From Hexactinellida sp. DTS-2022 (lineage: Eukaryota > Porifera > Hexactinellida): DNA of 64,000 bases. The position numbers were made by a program, and so were the translations under genes. Shown here piece after piece: positions 57,917 through 64,000 of the stretch. Positions within the stretch are counted from its first letter, which is position 1. Each line of letters starts with the position of its first letter. The notes under the pieces were generated by a model. That model had not been told where the DNA came from. It made no database searches and was given only the letters and a program-made list of their open reading frames with translations. The stretch is taken from contig JAPNXP010000002.1 of the NCBI GenBank assembly GCA_028753945.1, positions 9,300,001-9,364,000 on the forward strand, written 5' to 3'.

Positions 57917-59586
57917 TTAACGCTACCTACGACTACTTGAGAATGCTTGTGATGGGTAAAAAAAAAGGACTTGACGGACTCAATTCAATTAGTGCTTCAG
58001 TTCCTATAACATACTATATAGTAATTATTTTATAAAAAAATCATAGATTTTCAAAATAGTTTTGACACAAATATGTAAATACATACTTTCCGTTGCTATA
58101 GTAACTAAGCAAGAGATTTTCCTAGTAGAAAATGACGAGAGCATGAATTACTTTGCTTTTAACTCGCAACGCGTCAAATCAATATGCGTTCGATACGGGT
58201 ACCCGCCAAAATCTCCAATTTTGTCAAAATTAATTTAGTTAATTAGAATATTAATATATTAGGTCCAATTACGTATGGAATTTGTACTTTTTTGGGATTC
58301 TTGGCCTTATAACAATTTGAATTAATAAAAAAGTTAGAAAACGCTCTGCTATTGTTTTACATATATATGTATACTACATAACCCCCAAATTTATAGTTTC
58401 TATTATAAATACTTTCGGAGTTCACTAGATTCTCTCATATTCAGTATTGCAATAAATTTATTTGGAGATAATGAGGAAGAAAGACAAATTCAAGACAAAT
58501 ACATGCAATCTAAGGTTACTAACACAAATATATCTAAGGATCTTGCTCTTCACAGTCGAAACACTGGAATGGTTCATCTCCTACTTCCTTCAGGGTCACT
58601 TTCATGCACCTAGCGTGATACCACTGGTCGCAGAATTCGCAAAACACCCAGTCATCGGTCTTCCGCTTTCTTCCGATCGGACAATTTCGCAACTGGCACT
58701 CTTCGCAAACGGTGTCTGATCCGTCACCAGTGGACGCTTTTGCAACGGCTTTCTTCGCAGGGGTACTCGATGAAGCTTCACTACCAAAGGCTTTGGACTT
58801 ATACTTTGCCCCAGCCTTTTCCCGCCTGCGTCTGGAAGATTCTGCGGTCAGAAACTGGGACTGGAGTAACCTTCGTCTCCTCTTCTGGGTTTCAGAGACA
58901 GCTTTGATACGACACCGGTTGCGTTCTTTGTCCTTTCTCGCGAAATAGAGCAAGGTCTTATGTGAACAGGCTACTCCTAAGTTGGTAAGCACGCTAGCCA
59001 GAGACATAGAGCCCTCGTTGAAAGTGGTGACCGCCAGCGCTGCAGAGGCTTGGAGGGACTTCTGGCCGACACGCTTGATTTTCGGCGCGTTATGCCATAG
59101 GACGGAGTGCAGAGATTCATTCGCGTTCTGCGTCTTGCCAAGGGTTACGGCGGAACATAAAGCAATGCTCGCGAACTTCTGAAAGACATCCAAGAGGCGA
59201 GCCAGTTCTGGTGCCGTGAGGTATGGGGCCCGGAGATTCACCGGTGAAATTGTGTCGTCATCCTTTACTTCAGCAATATTCTTCCCCATATAGCACCACG
59301 AATCTCTGGTATGAGGACAGTTATCATTGTTCTCAACAAGGTGATCGGCAAGGACGTAGAGAGCTTTCTGTATTTCTTCAGGACTCTTTCCCCTGTTCTG
59401 TACAATAACCAGCCCACTGGTTACAGTTTATGACTAGTTATGTGGCCAAAAAATTCAAATATGATAAATCTGATTTTGCCAGTTTCTTAGGAATTGGCAG
59501 AGGTGTCTATAAACAAAAGTTAACTTTAGAACAAAAGATTTTTTTTTCTGGAAAAATGGGAAAATAGTAGTCGTAGGTAGCGTTAA
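57917..59586 (-). mobile_element. TTAA-flanked transposon with partial transposase-PHD gene
   Basis: TTAA at 57917-57920 and 59583-59586 flank inverted ends CGCTACCTACGACTACT and AGTAGTCGTAGGTAGCG. The element carries the C-terminal part of a transposase on the minus strand (58534-59427), with only about 155 bp upstream of it. The N-terminal half is missing, so this is an internally deleted copy. The right flank (TTAATAGGTT, then AAAGAACTAC) belongs to repeat F; the corresponding target is intact near 4120. TTAA targeting and the coding motifs suit the Kolobok superfamily or a Mutator-like relative. Confidence 0.75.
58534..59427 (-). CDS. Transposase C-terminal region fused to a PHD finger, partial
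   Basis: About 297 open codons. The region before the first ATG (59289) is clearly coding: KSPEEIQKALYVLADH, then NDNCPHTRDSWCYMGK. Downstream come YLTAPELARLLDVFQKFAS, GKTQNANESLHSVLW and FNEG, the invertebrate transposase signature (CP...SWC, then GKTQNxNES..W..PK, then FNxG) that I recall from the Pfam Mutator-like transposase domain. A basic linker (RRRRLLQ, SSRRRREKAGAKYKSKA) leads to a C4HC3 PHD-type finger at the end: CEEC, then WVFCEFCDQWYHARCM, then FQCFDC. PHD fingers usually read histone H3 tails, so this one may steer insertion, which is inference. No stop or frameshift is seen inside, but the N-terminal part is absent. Confidence 0.75.
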   Translation of the reverse strand, partial: TVTSGLVIVQNRGKSPEEIQKALYVLADHLVENNDNCPHTRDSWCYMGKNIAEVKDDDTISPVNLRAPYLTAPELARLLDVFQKFASIALCSAVTLGKTQNANESLHSVLWHNAPKIKRVGQKSLQASAALAVTTFNEGSMSLASVLTNLGVACSHKTLLYFARKDKERNRCRIKAVSETQKRRRRLLQSQFLTAESSRRRREKAGAKYKSKAFGSEASSSTPAKKAVAKASTGDGSDTVCEECQLRNCPIGRKRKTDDWVFCEFCDQWYHARCMKVTLKEVGDEPFQCFDCEEQDP

Positions 59587-59589
59587 TAG

Positions 59590-59672
59590 GTTATAAATAT
59601 AAATATATATACAAAGAACTACGTGTTTGCTATTTTCATGAAAATCACTCCGGAAGTCTACGGTTAAGTAGT
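59590..59672 (-). repeat. Repeat F fragment, copy 4
   Basis: AAAGAACTACGTGTTTGC...TCACTCCGGAAGTCTACGGTTAAG matches 4140-4205 and the inverse at 35675-35745. Confidence 0.6.
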
Positions 59673-60310
59673 TAATATATTTTGTGCACGCATTGTGCGC
59701 CGTGTTTACACCCTAATATTTAATCCTAGAGATTATACTGGTCATCGAGTGTTCGTGCGGGTTGGGGCGGTGTTCATTTATTTATATTGTCGGATCTTCG
59801 GTGCGGAGCGGGTTTATCACTAATAGATCCGGGGTGTGTGCGGTTCCGGCATATTGTTTTGTCAGAAATGAACCCCCCTGCAGATTTGGACCGGGGGGTC
59901 CATTTCTGACAAAAATTACTTTGATTGGCAGAAATGGACCCCCCTTTCTTTAACATTTATGTACACTTCGTTGATTTCTTTTCTCACTCTACTTTCACAT
60001 ATATTCTAATAGGTTATATCATAGCCTTCTAAAAATAAGGCCATTTCACTGAGCCAAATGCGCCTGGACCAGGGATAAGATGAAGGCGATTTTCTTATAT
60101 ACCCATAATGTAAATATATCAATTTTGACTAAAACTACAAATGCTTATCTGGTTTAGAAAAATAGTTAACGAGATTCGTCTGTAAATATTAGCTATTCTA
60201 ATTACAAATTCTCTTTAATTCAATCATACTTTGCCTTTATAATGCTAGTTCCTTGTTTATTTATATCCTGAACTACATAATGCCCAACTCTTGTTCTGCT
60301 CCCAGATGTG
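59673..60310. other. Unassigned stretch with CAGAAATGGACCCCCC inverted repeats
   Basis: GTCAGAAATGAACCCCCC (59865), GGGGGGTCCATTTCTGAC (59894) and GCAGAAATGGACCCCCC (59928) make an inverted pair plus a third direct copy, in a GC-richer patch 59740-59945. No gene recognised. Confidence 0.5.
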
Positions 60311-60408
60311 CTACTGGGCATGGCCGAATCATGGGTCTCTGGGATCATAGGCTGGGTAAAATTAGGGGGCCCCTCCCCCCTTCAATCAAAATATGGATCA
60401 CAAAATAA

Positions 60409-61568
60409 CTAGTATATTTAATTGTATGATCACGATCCCTTCGGTCTCAAGTTAACTGGCGCTACGCGGCCTTACTCCTGAACAAACAATAAATTACAGG
60501 GTTTGTTAAGGTTAAATTACGGCAGATTCACCCAAAAACACATGAATTTAGTTTTGAAGGTGGGAGTTTGAATTTCACATATATGATGGAAGAGATTATA
60601 GCTATATCGAAACTGAAAACGAAATCTAATTATCTTCTATAAATTCGAAATTATTGGGCTTGCAGTATTATGCTAATACAAAAGTCCCATAGGGGGATTT
60701 TTTCGACTCCACCTGATAAGTGTGTAGTTTGCAAGATCATTATTTGCTAAAGACCTGTACTGTGTGATCTATCAGAAAGATCATCGTTATGGGCGGTTGG
60801 TGAGTGGTTTAGAATTTTGATAAGATCTAAATAAAAAATATTGCGACCTTTTGAAACCAAAAAATGATAAAAAGGTCATCTTTTCATGCGAAATTTGATA
60901 AAATGCTTGATAAAAAAAATTCCAAGTCATAATTCAAAAATGTAAACCGTCTACCTACTCCGTACGCTTATAATCTTTAAATATTGATTCTGATGACAAA
61001 CATTGATAATTGCATTGCCAAATTACCGCATAATATCGACCACCACTTTTGGAAATCGCCCTATGGGAGATTTGTATTAGCCAAATTTTGAAACCGACAA
61101 AAAATAAAAAGTATAATAGATAGGGACATTTTCTTTTTGGTTTATTGATTTGTATCGTATAGGTATATATTTCTCACAATTACAGATTAATACAAGAACT
61201 TTCATTCACGTGGGGTAATTTAACCTTAATAATTGTCTTAGTCATATACATCCCTTCAAGCACTTTGCATACTCACAATATGTACGTAAAACCCAATGAA
61301 AGCCTACTTCTGGGTCGATTTTGAATTTTAATTAATTTGTTCACCTATTTGTGTAAACAACAACACTAACAACAACAACAACAATTATTGAAATTAGAAA
61401 TTTGTAACTGCGAAATTTGAAATCAGCATACTTGTTTACCTATTATAAAATTTTGAAGTTAGTGTCTATCTCAATTATAAATGCGGTTTCGATTCCCCCA
61501 TCACTTTAATACACCCGGAAAACACAAACACACACAAACAAAGAACAATCGTGCTTTTAATATATAGA
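60409..61568 (-). mobile_element. Non-autonomous Helitron, A|TC...CTAG|T
   Basis: On the minus strand it begins A|TCTATATATTAAAAGCACGA (61568), like the autonomous copy at 45535, and ends CTAG|T at 60409 after GAGACCGAAGGGATCGTG, a usable 3' hairpin region. Both junctions fit Helitron insertion between A and T. The TTAA MITE A7 (60510-61225) lies inside; without it the Helitron is about 440 bp. Confidence 0.8.
60506..61229 (-). mobile_element. TTAA-MITE family A, copy A7
   Basis: TTAA at 60506-60509 and 61226-61229; 716 bp; ends GGTTAAATTACGGCAG and CGTGGGGTAATTTAACC. Innermost level of the nest. Confidence 0.88.
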
Positions 61569-61927
61569 TTGTAATTTAATTACTTATTAGTAGGCCAATA
61601 ATTATGTTTTGATAGATCAACAATGTATTAATTAATGTAAAAACTTACGACGAGCAGATTATATCGGGCCCCCAGAATCGACGGGCCTCTAGGCTGCAGC
61701 CTACTTAGCCTATTGGGTGATCCGGCCCTGCTACTGGGTACTATAGTGACCATAGTGGTGTTGCAGTATTTCACATTCCCCCTGGGCCGCAAGACATCGT
61801 CCATAAGCGGAAACGTTTTCTGCATAGAGATGGTGAGTATGCTTTACTAATTGGACATGCTTAATTAATAAATTACCAGTTTTACTTTAAGCTTAACATC
61901 ACTTACATACTTTAATAAATAAAAAAT

Positions 61928-62086
61928 TATATGTAGACCGTCTATTTCTAGACCAGGTTTTCTTACATATACATTAGTAATACCCTAGACGGCAGGGCTT
62001 TTGGTCTACAGAATTTATAGACGGTCGACAATTTTTTGGCTTATTTGTATGGGCTTTTTATACGCATAGACCGTCTACATATAAGG
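61928..62086. mobile_element. Small MITE, TIR ATATGTAGACCGTCTAT
   Basis: ATATGTAGACCGTCTATTTC and GCATAGACCGTCTACATAT are inverted ends. TAGACGG/CCGTCTA recurs internally four times. Flanked by TA-containing sequence; superfamily unknown. Confidence 0.55.
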
Positions 62087-63170
62087 ATGCTCTTTAATTA
62101 ATCATACGTAATTATTAATTATATGCTGAAATTGCACTTCGTTCATTTACATTCATTTAAAGCTATAAATCCAGAAGAACCATTTTTTGGTCCAATAAAT
62201 GTCAAAATACTCCCAAATTGATAAATTCGTGGTTTAAGGACGTTGCCGCCTCTTTCTTTTGATGCTAAAAATTATTAATGTTTTAATCACACTATCAAAT
62301 ATCAGCGGCTTGATAGAGACAAAAGGAGCATGATTTACAGATCCAAGCATGTCAAGTTGTGCTAAATATAAAAGTTTTGTATTTTAACATGTTGTATGTT
62401 ATTGTATATAGGCAATGAAACAGAGTGTTGACTTGTACGAAGAAGAACAGAGAAAATTCACTGTCTCTAAACCATCTACATTAAGATCTCCAATGATTGT
62501 TTTTTGGCACCTTGATACCACATTTATATTGTCAATAAGACATCAAATATTGTCATTTCAGTCCAAAACATTATTACTATTGACAAGTTTCTTCAAGTTA
62601 GAGTGTTATAATCGTGGAACCCTTGCGAATCTCTCAATTAACTGGATGTTTGAAAACCGATTGAAATGGACATTGATTGATTGATTAATTCTTGGAAGGG
62701 AGTTCGTCTCAAGGAACGAGATTCTTTAAGGAATGAGATTACAGATGTAAAACTACAATGTATTGTTTCGTCAAGTCCTGGAAAATGAGAGGGCACTTAA
62801 ACAGTCTAATATTCTCAAGTTGTATAATAGGAAAGATTATGTCCATAAAGATAGAGATTCGTTTATGGAATTTATCAGCAGCTTCGAAACCCATGAAGAT
62901 TATCTTTATCGCAGCCATCTGGAGAATTGTGATCTCACACATAAAGTCTATGGCCACTCTTTTGAAGTTTTTTCCTGAATTCATACACAAGACAACCTCT
63001 AGCTTTTATCGAAGGATATGCTGCCTTCCTTATTAAGGAAATTGTCTAAAATCTCAGATTTGTACCCCAATCGTTGTTCAGTCCTCATTGAAAATATACG
63101 GAATTGAATGGAAATTGAAGACCCGAATTTTAACTTTTGCCTTTTGATAGGCCTTTTTGATCGTGGCTGC
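62087..63170. other. Unassigned stretch with short charged frames
   Basis: Frames at 62415-62684 and 62763-62978 are less AT-driven than most (the latter: QVLENERALKQSNILKLYNR, DSFMEFISSFETHEDYLYRS). They could be remnants of one gene, but no domain is recognisable and I do not call a CDS. Confidence 0.3.
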
Positions 63171-63874
63171 TTAAGGTTCAGGTATACTCAACAAATTTCG
63201 AATATTTATATAAAATCCAAATCATTGTCTATTTCTCTTTTATTGCATTTTGGGATTGTATTGATACCAATGAGTACTCTCAAGAGATTTCTAAGAAAGA
63301 TTCCTATTATTTTTCCATTTTGACACACTTTGGTCACCTCAATTTAGGAATAATTGCTGTAAATTCTTTTTTCAAAAGCCGCTATCTAAAAACTAACATT
63401 TTCAGAATTGCGGAAGAAGTCATTTTGTCAATTTTGGTCGTAGAATCAAAAACTCAAAGGTTTCGGAGAGATCTCGTAAACATACAACTTTTCAGTGCAG
63501 CGATTTACCCTAATATGAATAGTTCATCTGTTTTTTTGATTTTGGATAAGGAAAATCTTCATTTGAAAATCGACATCACATAAAAGTATTTGAAATCCAG
63601 AAAAATGTAGATATTCACAATTCCTGTACTCAAAAGTTATATTACATCCAGCTAAACACATTTTATCAATAATATTCTTGGTATTGTTTATCTTTTCTCA
63701 ATGATCTATTCCGCAAAAATGGTAAAATTTAAAAAAAGATTTTTCCTCTATTAGTTTATTTGCCAATATTATTGTATTTTTGGCATCCTGAGGATGAAGT
63801 AAATCCGCATTAAAAAAATTAATTCATTCGGGTGAATAGTTATGATAGAACTCTAGAGGATACCTGAACCTTAA
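63171..63874 (-). mobile_element. TTAA-flanked element family B, copy B2
   Basis: TTAA at 63171-63174 and 63871-63874 flank GGTTCAGGTATACTC and CTCTAGAGGATACCTGAACC. Reverse orientation relative to B1; the first 130 bp of B1 align with its right side (ATTCACCCGAATTAATTAA). 696 bp, non-coding. Confidence 0.85.
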
Positions 63875-64000
63875 AATGGCCGTTCCAATTACGTGTTAAA
63901 TGTGGTGTTTACACCTTGGATAGTGTTTACAATTATGTTTTCAATCGGATTCAAGCAACTCCCCCTCCTAAAACTCGATAGTGAAAAGTGCGAAGACTTC
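63875..64000. other. Window edge, unassigned
   Basis: Too short to interpret. Confidence 0.3.

Larger units (their letters stand above)
60319..61730. mobile_element. hAT element, TSD CTACTGGG, outer level of a triple nest
   Basis: Ends CATGGCCGAATCATG and GGGTGATCCGGCCCTG are imperfect inverted repeats of the CAGGGCCGGAT type. The flanks 60311-60318 and 61731-61738 are both CTACTGGG. It contains a Helitron (60409-61568). Without it the element is about 250 bp. Confidence 0.88.

Noticed and set aside
58602-59182. Overlapping plus-strand and alternative minus-strand frames in the PHD-transposase region
   Set aside because: These are shadows; only the 58534-59427 minus-strand frame has the transposase and zinc-finger patterns.
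57921-59582. Direct source transposase for MITE families A-E and P
   Set aside because: It shares TTAA targeting, but its ends (CGCTACCTACG) do not match any MITE terminus and its N-terminal half is missing.
62763-62978. A charged 71-codon frame as a real gene
   Set aside because: Slightly coding-like but short, without start context, neighbours or a recognisable family.

Overview
The window looks like repeat-dominated nuclear DNA from an AT-rich invertebrate metazoan; I cannot name the species. The grounds are the element content (Helitron with a C-terminal OTU domain, hAT, pogo/Tigger-like and mariner-like elements, a P-element-like transposase piece, many TTAA-flanked elements, a tRNA-headed SINE-like repeat) and a spliceosomal GT-AG intron of only 63 bp inside the Helitron gene. 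I recognise no intact host gene, rRNA or CRISPR. Most short open frames are chance frames inside repeats.

Layout. 0-7.8 kb: a truncated TTAA MITE, a Tigger-like element holding a TTAA element, and a decayed coiled-coil coding stretch split by a hAT element that itself holds two Tigger-like MITEs. 7.8-10.1 kb: a TTAA foldback element interrupted by a second TTAA element. 11.9-13.9 kb: an inverted relative of that second element, cut by a hAT MITE. 14-24.7 kb: P-element-like fragment, TTAA MITEs, foldbacks, a retroviral-type integrase fossil and a mariner-like MITE. 25-45.5 kb: mainly MITEs, minisatellites, hairpin repeats, a SINE-like repeat, a near-perfect 0.7 kb foldback and one unexplained GC-rich frame. 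45.5-55.3 kb: one autonomous-type Helitron (Rep, helicase, OTU), now broken, with a 2.5 kb hAT insertion between its two Rep motifs. 56-59.6 kb: a TTAA element with an adjacent empty-site paralogue, then a TTAA element carrying the C-terminal part of a transposase plus a PHD finger. 60.3-61.7 kb: a three-level nest (hAT, Helitron, TTAA MITE). 63.2-63.9 kb: another TTAA element.

Two themes stand out. First, insertion order can be read directly: seven hAT insertions have perfect 8-bp target duplications and many TTAA elements have both ends, some with an uninterrupted copy of the target nearby. Second, at least eight families flanked by TTAA coexist, and seven of the eight have termini starting GG just inside TTAA. 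Two copy pairs differ at about 2 and 5 positions over 720 bp, which implies recent mobilisation by a source not seen here. The only transposase coding sequence in a TTAA element is the PHD-finger one, but its termini do not match the MITEs, so a direct link is unproven.
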